From assembly GCF_026151205.1 (NCBI RefSeq), contig NC_087082.1, forward strand, positions 16,895,401 through 16,959,400: a stretch of DNA of 64,000 nt. Direction: 5' to 3'. The DNA is from Bolinopsis microptera (Eukaryota > Ctenophora > Tentaculata > Lobata > Bolinopsidae). The first letter of the stretch is position 1; each line of letters begins with the position of its first letter. A program made the translations under genes and the position numbers. Below the pieces are notes generated by a model. It saw only the letters and a list, made by a program, of their open reading frames with translations, did no database searches and was not told the DNA's origin. Below are positions 24,611-34,175 of this stretch, piece after piece.

Positions 24611-24917
24611 TAAATCTAAGTCTTGTTTAAAATACAGAAAAAGGACAACACCTTTCCGCGCCTCCTCCTGGAGCTCCCGGAACTAAAAGAGTAACAAAAC
24701 CTGTTATAATATATGTGTTATGAGATTATGGGATTTTCATATTGTTGTTTGATTGTTCTATAATATATTTCATTATAGCTTATCTAAAGAGATAAGAAGG
24801 TGTGGACTAGAGTCTAGAACAGGAGATCCAGCGAGAGAGGAACTTTCCGGCAGAAGGTATGTTGGAGAAGCTATGCAGTGACTAGTAGAAGATGTGCTAG
24901 TCTGTGAAGTGTGAAGA

Positions 24918-26392
24918 GCCTCTCTGGTTGGTTCAGGGAACACCGGTAAGTCCTTAGTCTATGTTTCATCTCTTATATAGTTTCATGATAGTTGTAGGTT
25001 TATTTATTTCTTATGTTACAGATGATTTATGCATAGGGTTCATCAGCGTAGCTAAAACCAGTGAGAAGATATTTGAGCTCAAAACCACTTGAGGGGTAAA
25101 ATTTTACCGTGTGAAAGATCGAAGCTAGGTCAAACTATCGGCTTTAACATGGTCTATAATGGTACCACGTAAAAATCAAAGTGCCTGGAGCCTATCTAGT
25201 GCCTCTTACCTCCTACATAATGGGCAGGTTTTCGAAAATGTATTATAATTTATAAATTAATTAATTCATCAATTTATCATTCAATTATTCAATCAATTTA
25301 TCACTCAATTGACTGTCTCACCCAATCATTATATCACTTCCAGCTATGAATTCACAGAACACACCCAACATGTCATTTCACGAAGCCTATAAGGTGCTCT
25401 TGAGCGGTACAGAGAAACTATACACAGCATGACAGCAGGATAGGCTACACGTTCCCGACATATGTACACCTCCCGATAGAAATAAATCTCCAAAGACTGC
25501 ATGAGAGTTTCCGCAGGCATAAACTTCACCACAAGAGTGCAATGTTTTCCTGTGGTCGATGAAACGTCAGTTTTTTTTGTCCCAGTCGTCAGTGACGAAG
25601 AAAAAGAAGAAGAAAAAAACTCCCGTTAGGAAGAAGATTTGCGTGTTTCACTAATTTATATTGAAACATTTTAGTAAACATTTTAGCTTATAACTTGTAT
25701 CTTATAGAGAATGAGCCACGCAAAGTTGACAATTCAAGACTACTCCATCGTGGAATGGAAGGTGCCGAATGTTAACTCATCTCCAATAGAGATTATTGAG
25801 ACAAAGGTAACTTGATCGAAGATAAACTTAAAAGTGTATTCCGAATTTTCAATAAGCAAGTGGTGCTATCTACGCATCAACAAAGTAGGGTAATAAAATG
25901 AATATCGATGATATAATATAAAACTAAATTGCCATATCTTAACTCTTAAGGCCAGAGGGGGGGGGGTAAATGCTAGAAAGAATTTACAAAACTCTGATTC
26001 TTTAAATATATTCATTTTTTTATGACAAAAATTTTGCCGCCATGCACACATTTGTAACTGCTCTATTTTTTTTGTAAATAATAATGAGGTTAACCAATTC
26101 TTAAAAAATTGACTGAACAACATTGAAGCTAATAAAATCAAGGTTAAGATGTTATTACACTCTAAGATTTTTTGTCATTTCGGTCAGCAAATGTTAACTC
26201 TAAATTATAGATTCCCCAACTGGCCTTAAAACGGGTTATAGGATTTTACTAACAAAAGAATAATTTCTTTTAGAGTTTGAGTTCGTACTGTTGTTTACTG
26301 TTAACTAACCAAAACCTGTATTCCTAATAGGCATGTTTATTTAGTACCTATGTGAGAACTACACCCGCTACTCAACATCGTCAGCTACTCAA
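24918..26392. other. No gene recognised
   Basis: A 34-codon ATG frame at about 25711-25815 (MSHAKLTIQDYSIVEWK...) and a minus frame at 25344-25532 have no recognised motif. AT-rich words based on TCAATTTATCA are repeated near 25255-25310. A G10 run lies at 25957-25966. Confidence 0.35.
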
Positions 26393-26525
26393 CATCAATC
26401 AGACATCAGTGACCTGGTCTCAGTTCATGTGTTTGCAAGAACTATTTGTCTAATTAATGTTTATATTTATTATTTGATCAAACCATTGTTTCACGGTCAA
26501 TCGTTAGAGTAGGAACAAATTAAAC
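26393..26525 (+). repeat. LTR-like direct repeat, 5' copy
   Basis: About 131 bp from ATCAGACATCAGTGACC to GGAACAAATTAAACA is repeated almost exactly at 27672-27802. It ends in CA and is followed at once by TTGGTAGCAGGAAC, which resembles a retrotransposon primer-binding site (TGGTAGCAG...), and then by a Gag-like start at 26596. This looks like the 3' part of a 5' LTR. The outer boundary may extend upstream, toward TGTGAGAAC at about 26350. Confidence 0.55.
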
Positions 26526-26539
26526 ATTGGTAGCAGGAA
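26526..26539 (+). promoter_or_regulatory. Primer-binding-site-like sequence
   Basis: TTGGTAGCAGGAAC lies directly after the CA end of the LTR-like repeat. The TGGTAGCAG core is a common tRNA-primed start of minus-strand synthesis in LTR elements. Confidence 0.4.
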
Positions 26540-26595
26540 CATTGGTAACGTCACACACCATCATTTTCATTGTCACGTAACCCTCTCCCACAGGT

Positions 26596-26679
26596 ATGGT
26601 CAAGCAGATAAAAGCTCCTAAGTGGAATGGAGAATATGACAGATATAAAAAGATGTTGCTTATATACATTTTTATATAA
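26596..26679 (+). pseudogene. Gag N-terminus fragment
   Basis: MVKQIKAPKWNGEYDRYKKM followed by seven hydrophobic codons and TAA. P-K-W/F-x-G-x-x-Y-x-x-(W/Y)-K is the usual opening of Copia-like Gag proteins. It follows the LTR-like repeat and primer-binding site by ~70 bp, as expected for an LTR element, but the element is cut here and unrelated sequence follows. Confidence 0.45.
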
Positions 26680-26699
26680 GCAATGAATCTGTCCTTGAT

Positions 26700-27148
26700 A
26701 TGACTTACCATATAATGGATACGCTAGAGATTGACAAAACATTAGTTGACGTCAGTCATTTTCGGGGCGCTTTTGCGTACGACATTTTACCACCAAAACT
26801 TGATGAAGATTTTAGCTTGGTGATTAACACTGGTAATTCGTCGTCACCTGGTGACCACTGGCTGGTGTTACAGCGCACACACGGGAGGATTTACTTTATC
26901 GACAGTTATGGGCGAAATTACAACGACGCTACTTTTGAAACTAATTTTACCATAGCAATAAAACGTTACATCGGGGATGTAACAGAAAGTGGTTGCAGCG
27001 TTTAACTTCAAACGTTTGCGGCGCTTATTGTGTTTATTTCATTAGAGAACTGAGCAAGCGTAGTTTTAAATCCTGTCTGTCTGTATTTAGTGTAGATTTA
27101 GCGGAAAATGATAAGCTTGTTTCAAATTATTTAGACGAAATTCGGTGA
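26700..27148 (+). pseudogene. Adenain-type cysteine protease, Polinton-like, frameshifted
   Basis: The N-terminal frame (26700-27005) holds FRGAFAYDILPPKLD, PGDHWLVLQR with the catalytic His at residue ~53, and YFIDSYG with an acidic residue at ~68. One base out of phase from ~26993, the frame continues LQRLTSNVCGAYCVYFI (Gln and nucleophile Cys region) to a TGA at 27146-27148. His, Asp, Gln and Cys occur in the order and spacing of the adenovirus-type maturation protease found in Polinton/Maverick elements, which cleaves capsid proteins. A single-base indel near 26990-27003 breaks it. A second, degenerate copy of the C-terminal pattern (NLAKNDQYVLNYL) follows at about 27164-27210. No polymerase, integrase or capsid gene was recognised nearby. 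Confidence 0.7.
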
Positions 27149-27671
27149 CGTTGAATCTTGAGTAACAATTTAGCCAAAAACGATCAATATGTTTTAAATT
27201 ATTTAAAATTAGATTTAAATAATCGGTATGTTGATGTAGTAATATTATTCTATTTTGAAAATCCATAGCTGTGTCCAATTATGGATATTAGAAGATATTA
27301 GAAGTGCAGTAGGGTCAGTTTCAGACGAATTAAGCATAAATGACATCATTGCCATGTCTGAAGTGGTTTGTAAATGGGCCATTGTTAGCCCCGCGTTTTG
27401 GTCCCTCATTCCTGCCACTCAGCATTGCCTACTGTAAAGTAGACATTTTTCTAAGACAATAGAAAAACTGACCCTGTCTCACTAAATTCCCCTAAATTCA
27501 ACCACTTACCATAATACAAATACTAACAACCAAATAAAGTTTTTTAAATAAAGAATATTTCCTCAAGTTTACGTCTAGCTAACTAATTCGTGGTTTAAGC
27601 TCTTATTTTATTTATGATTAAAGGAATGTAAAATAAAACTTTTCGTTTCATTGAAAACTTTTTGTTTCATT
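27149..27671. other. Spacer with duplicated protease tail; no gene
   Basis: Contains the degenerate repeat of the protease C-terminal motif and a 60-codon frame (27255-27437) without recognised domain. Two TTTCATTGAA words precede the second LTR-like repeat. Confidence 0.4.
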
Positions 27672-27802
27672 GAATCAGACATCAGTGACCTGGTCTCAGT
27701 TCGTGTGTTTGCAAGAACTATTTGTCTAATTATTGTTTATATTTATTATTTGATCAAACCATTGTTTCACGGTCAATCGTTAGAGTAGGAACAAATTAAA
27801 CA
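27672..27802 (+). repeat. LTR-like direct repeat, 3' copy
   Basis: Matches 26393-26525 with two or three substitutions and the same ATTAAACA end. With the 5' copy it brackets the Gag fragment and the protease pseudogene in a 1.4 kb cassette. It is not followed by a primer-binding site. No clear polypurine tract precedes it. Confidence 0.6.
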
Positions 27803-28352
27803 CGTACTGTGAGAAGACGACAAAAAAGAAGAGTCAGAGGCTTCAAAACGGGAAGATGTTTGTAAGAGGTGATCTGTGTACGTGGTCATGGATAGCAGCA
27901 TTAATCCACTGCACTGGGGGTTTGTTTGTTTTCACATAAAATTGGAATTTTCATTTATTTATAATTACCATTATAAACTATAATAAACTTGGCTAATAAA
28001 CATTCCCTATGGATGATAAGTGCAGTTGCTTTGAGATTCAACACAGCAACTCGCAGGATGGACGAGATTCGCGAGAATTCGTCCAACACGCGACTTCAAC
28101 GGGCACTGGACAGCCTGGTGTACCTCAGAGACATGGAGAAGACTTTCTGAGAACTCTTTCTTACTGTTTGGATATTTTTATTGTATGTAATTATTTTGAT
28201 TCACGAGTTTCATTGTTTAACTTCTAATTTGTTACTTGAGACTACGGTATATTTTAGATTTATGTTTTGATTTTGTATTCTCTATTTACCTTTTACACCT
28301 CCCTTTATCCGTTTGTCTAACCTTCTATCCCTTTTCTAGTTACTTATTCATC
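27803..28352. other. No confident gene; possible exon near 28030-28150
   Basis: A frame reads RFNTATRRMDEIRENSSNTR then LQRALDSLVYLRDMEKTF and a stop, giving a helical, charged block. Another frame overlaps it. It precedes the PPPY-containing frame by ~200 bp and might belong to the same unknown gene. Confidence 0.25.
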
Positions 28353-28596
28353 ATGTCATCGTCTAGAGATTTGCTGAAGGCAGTCGCATCACTGAGCAAC
28401 GCGTACACAGATGACCTCAGAGAGCTCGAGGAGTTGAAGAAAAAAAAAAAAAAAAAGAAGGATACGGGACCTGCAGATAGAAATAGAGTATATGGCTGAG
28501 CAAGCGGCCAACAGAATGGATACGCAGCCCGGGCCCCCACCGTACTACAACAGCCCCACATCGCCGAGTATGGAGCCGAACTCGAGCCCGCACTAG
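28353..28596 (+). pseudogene. Small helical protein with PPPY tail, frameshifted in poly(A)
   Basis: From ATG: SSSRDLLKAVASLSNAYTDD, RELEELKKKK, then a 17-base A-run (28440-28456) where the frame slips. In the next frame an ATG at 28492 opens AEQAANRMDTQPGPPPYYN and ends SPSMEPNSSPH-stop at 28594-28596. The charged helix plus PPPY (a WW-domain/late-domain type motif) recalls structural proteins of retroelements or Polinton-like viruses, but the identity is unknown. The A-run may be a genuine slippery site, a sequencing length error, or a decay event. Confidence 0.35.
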
Positions 28597-29032
28597 ATGT
28601 TGCCATCTCTTTCTCATTGTTGTTCTTTCTCCTTTTTGTTATTGATTTTTACATTTCATTATATGTATAGTGTTTTACTTGTACTCATTCGTATGGAATG
28701 GAAATGAGGATCTAAAAATGATCTTAGCACTTACTGCGTCTTGATGGGATCTTGGTATCCAACGCAATAATTAAAACGTCAATTTTAAAACAGTTTACCG
28801 CACTTACGTATGCTAATATTTTGAAATGCTATGTGTCATTATTGTTTACCTATTGATCATTATATATACCGGTTTCACTGAAGTTTTCAAGGATGTCTGG
28901 GCAATTGGTTGCGGCGATATAACAACTCATAATATTTTCTAGAAACTGCCTATTAGTATTAGTTTCAAAATCATTCGAGCTTACTTCTATACGTATTTGA
29001 GCTATTCTAATAAATACAAACTGCAGGATATC

Positions 29033-29425
29033 ATGGTAAAATCTATCAGTGTAGCTTCGTACTCTAAGAAGAAGCAAAAGGCAAACTTAGGGAAGAGGAC
29101 AGTACCAATTAAGAAGGCTGGGTCTCGGGCCATCACTGAGGACGACAAGAAGGAGAGGGTAGCAGCCAAGGATAAGTTCCTTCGGCTTGTCATGGGGGCC
29201 AATGGGTTCCTCAACGTTCAGCAGATAAAATCGAAACATTTAATTTCGATTCTTCAAAGTCTGGGATGTACAGGAAACTCTATATCCGAAAATATGATCA
29301 AGAAGAACTTCAAGAAAGGGACCAAGTCGATCGTACCCAGCCAGGAGCTGTATGCGGCGTTTCAGCGAAGCTTTGAGGAGGCTAATAAACACGCACTGAA
29401 GCTGCCTCGGAACCAGCAACTCTGA
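29033..29425 (+). CDS. Hypothetical basic protein, 130 aa
   Basis: Start ATG at 29033 (the frame is open 12 codons further without ATG). The N-terminal third is strongly basic (SYSKKKQKANLGKRTVPIKK). The middle is helical (KERVAAKDKFLRLVMGANGF; QQIKSKHLISILQSLG). The C-terminus ends KHALKLPRNQQL. No membrane segment, Cys cluster or catalytic motif. It is one of the cleanest frames in the window, intronless and with even codon use. Sequence such as SISENMIKKNFKKGTKS suggests a small nucleic-acid-associated or element-encoded protein, but that is inference. I do not recognise the family. Confidence 0.5.
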   Translation: MVKSISVASYSKKKQKANLGKRTVPIKKAGSRAITEDDKKERVAAKDKFLRLVMGANGFLNVQQIKSKHLISILQSLGCTGNSISENMIKKNFKKGTKSIVPSQELYAAFQRSFEEANKHALKLPRNQQL

Positions 29426-29696
29426 TCTTGGGTGCGCTGGTGAACTCTGTTCACTGTTGTATACTGTAAGCAATTGTTGTACTCAACATGCACCAACCAT
29501 TGCATTCTATACGGCTACATTGCCACTGATAATCAATCCACCATCTTCAATGCACACAAATTTGTTGCAATCACCTCACACAGTTATAGCTTCTCGTTGA
29601 CAAAATGTCAATCCTTTTTTGTTGTTAATAATAATACGAGACGATGGTAAAATAATAATAAAATTGTATCGATCTTAATGACATATCGTATATTTT

Positions 29697-30060
29697 CAGG
29701 CAGTAGGGGCAGTAGTAGATCATTGCACCGGTAATCACGAGAGATGCATGGATGGCTGCAACCAAGGACCAGCAAAAACATTTTACTCCATGATATATAT
29801 ATATATATATAATGGCCGAGTCTCTTACCAAGATGAAGTCTACCTCAGAGGTTAGAGATAAGTGGAGTTTTAAAAACTTGATGTTCAATATTTCGGCCAG
29901 GGTACTTTGGCACAGTAGGGGTATTTGCAGACTTTTTAACCGAACTGCGTGTCCTCTTCCAGATAGAATCTGTTCATCACTCAGTTATATCCTACGTGGG
30001 CTACAAAATATGCGTCTTCCCCAAATCTGTGCACAGAAGGGTAGCTTTAGCGATTAGCGT
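29697..30060 (+). pseudogene. Diverged relative of the duplicated-unit exon
   Basis: An open frame from 29812 encodes MAESLTKMKSTSEV, matching the MADSLSKMKSTTEV end of the 17041-17400 block, and then continues RDKWSFKNLMFNISARV in place of an intron donor. It is preceded by a (TA)n tract at about 29795-29812. It shows that the unknown gene of the duplication has further scattered copies. Confidence 0.3.
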
Positions 30061-30229
30061 ATGCAACGATGTGGTCGAAAAACAGTCACCACTCTACACA
30101 GGGAACTTCAGCTACCAAGTCTCTTCCACAAATTTGTGAAGCGATTAGGTTTGTTGAGGGATATATTTGCTAGGTCATATTAATTGTGTGTCTTTTGAAC
30201 CTAGCAGTTCGCACATTAAAAAATATCAG

Positions 30230-30549
30230 GTAAATACAAGAAACGGAAACTTTCTTCGACAATCAGGAAAAAACAGAATGACCGGCGTTTACGAAACAAA
30301 AAGAAACAGGCCATCCTGGCAGCTTGCTACAAAATGAACGAGTATGACAGAGGAGCAGAGCTCTGTCCTTTCAAACAGGTCACCCTCCAGAAAGACAACT
30401 TGGCCAAGAGTGAGGTTGTTTACGACTTGGAAACTGCCTTACTGCCAGATTACGTAAAGAGAATGATATATACTCCAGGTGAAATGTATAGCAATATCAT
30501 ACTGAACACAATATGTCTTTTCTACAAATTACACAATAACTATGACTAA
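30230..30549 (+). pseudogene. Lys/Arg-rich frame sharing KRMIYTPGE block with duplication
   Basis: The frame has no upstream ATG: YKKRKLSSTIRKKQND, KKKQAILAACYKMNEYDRGA, LPDYVKRMIYTPGEMYSNII, stop. DNA from about 30458 onward is the ATACTCCAGGTGAA block also present at 13795, 15785 and 20810, where it is broken by stops. So this copy retains the coding form from which those repeats decayed. The initiating exon and function are unknown. Confidence 0.35.
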
Positions 30550-30600
30550 AATCTACATACACATTGACTATCTAAAGTAAATAACTTAATGCAGAACATT

Positions 30601-31350
30601 AATACAGTTTAGTGTACGTTAATTAATATGGAGGAAGTTTAAATAATTGGGTGCATCATAATATACCATTAGAACTTACTGCCAAAACAGCATCCTTCAA
30701 ACTTTATATATCAATATGCAAGATTTTGTGACCCTTTAAAATCAATAAAAGCTACATTTAGCATTAAAATGCAAGAATATGAAGATCCAGATGATCCAGA
30801 GACGCAAGGAGAGACGCTCTAGCTACAAACCCAGAATCAGCTGGTAAAGGGATTGTGATAAAAACGTCCCGCTAGTTCTCCCAGCTTACCGGTCAAGGTC
30901 TGAAATATAATACGATTTTTGGAGAACTGCTGTATCAGCATTGAAAGAGCAGAATTATTATACATTCTTGTTTTACATTTTTATTTCTTTGCCTATTTTC
31001 TTTCATTTCATTTCATTTTTCTTTGTATTCTCTATATTTTATTTTTTCCACTTAATTTTCTTTCATTTCTTATTCTGTTTTTCTTGTTTTGAAGTCTCAA
31101 TAACAACATTAGCAGACGAACTTGAGATAGAGAAGATAGGACGGAAGGAAAAGGAGAAGATAACATCTAAAGAAGAACTATAGGGGGAAATAGCATGGAG
31201 GAAGAACAGCTGGAGCTAGAGCAGGAGCTTTGATAAAGTGGTGGTTAATCCTAGTGAGGAGAGGAGAATAAGACTGGGAAGAAAGAGGAACCAAGGAGCA
31301 GGGGAAAGCTCGAGAGAATTTAAATACTCGGAAATATTGATGGGTCAGAG
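30601..31350. other. No gene recognised; dispersed T-rich repeat
   Basis: A T-rich tract at about 30970-31110 (TTTCTTTCATTTC words ending TTGTTTTGAAGTCTCAATAA) is almost identical to 44655-44765. This indicates a dispersed repeat, perhaps the 3' end of a retroposed unit. Confidence 0.45.
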
Positions 31351-31525
31351 CGGTTTGGAGACAAAGGAGGAAAAGCTAAAGAAACAAAAGAAGGAAATGG
31401 TTGATGACATGAATGTCAAGAAAGCCACTGCTAATCGACTGTCCATAAGAGAGGTTGAAGTAACGTGTTAAAAAATGTTATTCAAATCTCAAACAAAAAC
31501 AGTATATTTAATAAAGTATATAAAA
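31351..31525 (+). repeat. Direct repeat with coiled-coil tail coding block, copy 1
   Basis: CGGTTTGGAGACAAAGG to GTATATAAAA repeats at 32567-32741. It encodes ETKEEKLKKQKKEMVDDMN, KKATANRLSIREVEVTC-stop. Charged helical tails of this kind occur at the C-terminus of Myb/SANT-like DNA-binding proteins associated with transposons. Only the tail is present. In this copy the following T-rich part is displaced by a ~450 bp insertion (31526-31974). Confidence 0.6.
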
Positions 31526-31974
31526 GACAATATATGATTGATTAAGTAATCGTTGATTGCTTAGCTTTCCAGTTTCCCTATCTGAACCAGACTAAAAAAA
31601 ATCTAAACTATCTGTTTAATTTGTTAACCAATAAGTATTAAGTAACCCATGTAATAAAGAGGTATTTTACAGATAATTAACATCGTCTTTTACGAGGAAC
31701 TGGGACACTGGCACAAAAAGTAGAACAGCTGCCAAAAAACGAGTGGCTGGGCTATTCCACCACGAGCGGAGAGCCCTCGTAACTGCTTGTTACATTCTCC
31801 GCTCAGCACGTGCGGAGAGCCACTACAAAAATGCAATATCACTCCGCAGGCCGCGGGGCTTGTATTTACACTTAAACTTTTTATACCTTTTAAAAGATAA
31901 TGTTACCAAATTCTTTTTATTAATTCTCATCTTTTCGCTGCACTAGTCACAAGTTCCTACTTTTTTATTTGTTT
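31526..31974. mobile_element. ~450 bp insertion splitting the direct repeat
   Basis: Relative to the contiguous copy at 32567-32893, this copy is interrupted between GTATATAAAA and ATTTCCAATTTTATGATC. The inserted DNA carries a nested stem structure (31743-31823). No clear terminal repeats or target duplication could be fixed by eye, so its class is unknown. Confidence 0.45.
31743..31823. other. Nested inverted-repeat structure
   Basis: Outer pair GTGGCT (31743-31748) with AGCCAC (31818-31823); inner pair GAGCGGAGA (31764-31772) with TCTCCGCTC (31796-31804), the latter a perfect 9 bp stem with a 23-base loop. It could form a branched hairpin in DNA or RNA. Confidence 0.55.
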
Positions 31975-32125
31975 TCATATTTCCAATTTTATGATCTTTT
32001 AACAAAATTCTTTCATTACTTAGCTTTTTCTTTCTTTTTTTCATATCGTTGCACTTTTTCTTTTCTTTCATTTCCTTTTTTCTTTGTATCTTAATACAGT
32101 ATTCCGCCTCTTTATAACACAGTTT
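31975..32125. repeat. T-rich part of the direct repeat, copy 1
   Basis: TTTCCAATTTTATGATCTTTTAAC through CTTAATACAGTATT-CGCCTC is the continuation of the repeat whose other copy is 32742-32893. It contains long TTTCTTTC runs. Confidence 0.6.
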
Positions 32126-32566
32126 AACCCTCTTGCAATCGTGAACTGTCCCATGTTTCCTCAGTCTCTTTTCGTCCCCCGATTTACCGTTCTCACCATA
32201 TCTCTCCTAGGTGAAGACATCCCTCCATCACCTACATTTAAAGTTTCTATCTGCCTCCAGAACTTGAGAGTACTCACACAAGAACACATAGGTTCCAGGT
32301 TCTGTCCCTGCCGCCACATTGTATGATTTTTCTGACACTAAGAAGAAGGAAAACAAAATAGCCACTGCAGCTTTAGTGGCATTTGAGATGGGCAACGCAG
32401 CCATTATGCGAGAGATGGGAACTGAAGAGCGAGTTAGGGCTTTAACACGTATATCTCAGAGAGCTCCTTAGTCCTTATTTACTAAGTAATGACGCTGACT
32501 TCAACTCTCCGGAAAACTCCAACAAAGCTTTTCAGAGACGCGATCAGGTTTATCGAGGAGAGAATG

Positions 32567-32893
32567 CGGTTTGGAGACAAAGGAGGAAAAGCTAAAGAAA
32601 CAAAAGAAGGAAATGGTTGATGACATGAATGACAGGAAAGCCACTGCTAATCGACTGTCCATTAGAGAGGTTGAAGTAACGTGTTTAAAAACGTTATTCA
32701 AATCTCAAACAAAAACAGTATATTTATTAAAGTATATAAAATATTTCCAATTTTATGATCTTTTAACAAAATTATTTTATAACTTTGCTTTTTCTTTCTT
32801 TTTTTTTTTTCATATCTTTGCACTTTTTCTTTTCTTTCATTTCCTTTTTTCTTTGTATCTTAATACAGTATTTCGCCTCTATATAACACAGTT
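32567..32893 (+). repeat. Direct repeat, uninterrupted copy 2
   Basis: This contiguous version of 31351-31525 plus 31975-32125 shows that those two parts belong together. The coding block (METKEEKLKKQKKEMVDDMN...) reads on through the former stop into T-rich sequence. Upstream (32330-32470) a short frame, IATAALVAFEMGNAAIMREM, may be another piece of the same decayed gene. Confidence 0.6.
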
Positions 32894-33289
32894 TTTGGGA
32901 TGAACGATTTAGCGTAACAAATCTGTGTTGTACAGGGGAACGCATTATATAGGGGTCACTCATTTTCTTTTCATTTCTTTCATTCTTTTTTTCATCTTTT
33001 TACAATAACTTTTTTGTCAATTTACTTTTTTCATATCTTTGCACTTTTTCTTTTCTTGGTGTGTGAAATACCTGTTTAAATGTATTAACAAGGGTTACGA
33101 CTGAGTTGTTACGGTATTTGAGCGGGAAGTTGAGACATATTCTAATGCACGCTACCCTTCAGCTTCTGAGGCGTACTGGAGATTGTATGGATTGGACTTC
33201 TTTCATAGAGGTCATAGAGGACTTAAAGTCAGTATAAATTCTAAATCCGTGTCATTTTTTCAGATCTTACGCATCATATCTAAACATAA

Positions 33290-33577
33290 CTATTTCCTTT
33301 CTTCCACACTAGAATCTTTGTGGTGAAACATAGGACAAACAAAATCATTCAAGAATACCACAACTGTAAAAGTCAAGTAAGTGACAAACAGAAACTTATT
33401 AATGTAGCAGCGGATATAATATGATCCTTGAGGAAACAAGAAACTGGCTACTGGATTCGAATATTCTTTTAAAAAATAAGTTGCAAAAGGTAGTAAAGCA
33501 AAAGTTACTAAATATTCCACACTGGATAGGTATGTTGGCATACTGATTACTGAATTGTACAATTGGAAGTTATCCAT
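33290..33577 (-). CDS. Small hydrophobic protein candidate, 95 aa
   Basis: Minus-strand frame from ATG with two or three likely membrane segments (YLVTFALLPFATYFL; KFLFVTYLTFTVVVFLNDFV) and a short charged end (HHKDSSVEERK). No family recognised. AT-rich DNA readily gives hydrophobic frames, so coding status is doubtful. Confidence 0.2.
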   Translation of the reverse strand: MDNFQLYNSVISMPTYLSSVEYLVTFALLPFATYFLKEYSNPVASFLFPQGSYYIRCYINKFLFVTYLTFTVVVFLNDFVCPMFHHKDSSVEERK

Positions 33578-33746
33578 TTTATGTTGAACGAATTTCCGGC
33601 AGAATTACCGATAAACTGTCCCACGACAACCTCCCACAAAGAAGACCACGTATCAGAAGATTGAAGTTATTATCCCTCGACGAGCACTTCCACCGAAGAA
33701 ACCATCTCCTCTATTCTCGCACCAGACCCTCAACACTTGGCTCCTG

Positions 33747-34175
33747 ATGATCTGGAGTTCTCCCCCTCACCCGAGATACTTAAAGAATATCAACCTTTCT
33801 CCCCTACGGGATGCACCCCTACACATTTGGTCAACCCCGGCTGGAGTTAAGATCAGAGAATCGATTAAGGAGGCACGAGGAGAATTCCTGACATCCCTTT
33901 ACACGGCGGTAACAAGTGCTGAAACAACCGTTGCAGCAACGATCCTGACAGAGAAGATAGACCAGTGGATACTCTCTCTCCGGACCTTTACTCGTCAGAA
34001 CCGAAGTGTAACCATCAAATATCGGAGAGCAGCAGATCTTATGATCAAGCATAGATCTACAAATTTAAGTTACAGATTAGCTCTGAAAGTATTTGGTAAA
34101 TCTCCCTCCATGGAGACATTGGTAGCTGTCTGCACAGCTTTGAAAGAACTGTATGTTATATTTTTCAAACAGTGA
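33747..34175 (+). CDS. Hypothetical protein, 142 aa
   Basis: A clean frame from ATG: Pro-rich start (SSPPHPRYLKNINLSPLRDA), then a helical body (GVKIRESIKEARGEFLTSLY; EKIDQWILSLRTFTRQNRSV; KYRRAADLMIKHRS) ending KELYVIFFKQ. It is basic and lacks Cys clusters and membrane segments. The frame upstream (33590-33750) is also partly open, so this may be an exon of a longer protein. Neighbours are repeats and no intron signals are decisive. Unknown function. Confidence 0.4.
   Translation: MIWSSPPHPRYLKNINLSPLRDAPLHIWSTPAGVKIRESIKEARGEFLTSLYTAVTSAETTVAATILTEKIDQWILSLRTFTRQNRSVTIKYRRAADLMIKHRSTNLSYRLALKVFGKSPSMETLVAVCTALKELYVIFFKQ

Larger units (their letters stand above)
20339..24917. repeat. Segmental duplication, copy 2 (4.6 kb)
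   Basis: Collinear with 15327-19218 in the same orientation; the start is ACGCTAAGTATAGAAAGGG, and the end is where CTGTGAAGTGTGAAGA diverges into AGCCTCTCTGG. It is the fuller copy: it retains the DUF659-like exon (21418-21577), an AATACATCCTGCC-rich exon region near 21070-21240, and an extra ~370 bp at 22127-22500. Confidence 0.85.

Noticed and set aside
15327-24917. Long LTR pair of one giant retrotransposon
   Set aside because: The repeats are 4 kb, differ by internal indels, lack TG/CA ends and primer-binding site, and themselves contain exons. A segmental duplication fits better.
26700-27148. Functional host SUMO protease
   Set aside because: Motif layout (FRGxFAxDxLP...PGDHW...IDSYG) fits the Polinton/adenovirus-type protease rather than Ulp1, and the gene is frameshifted.
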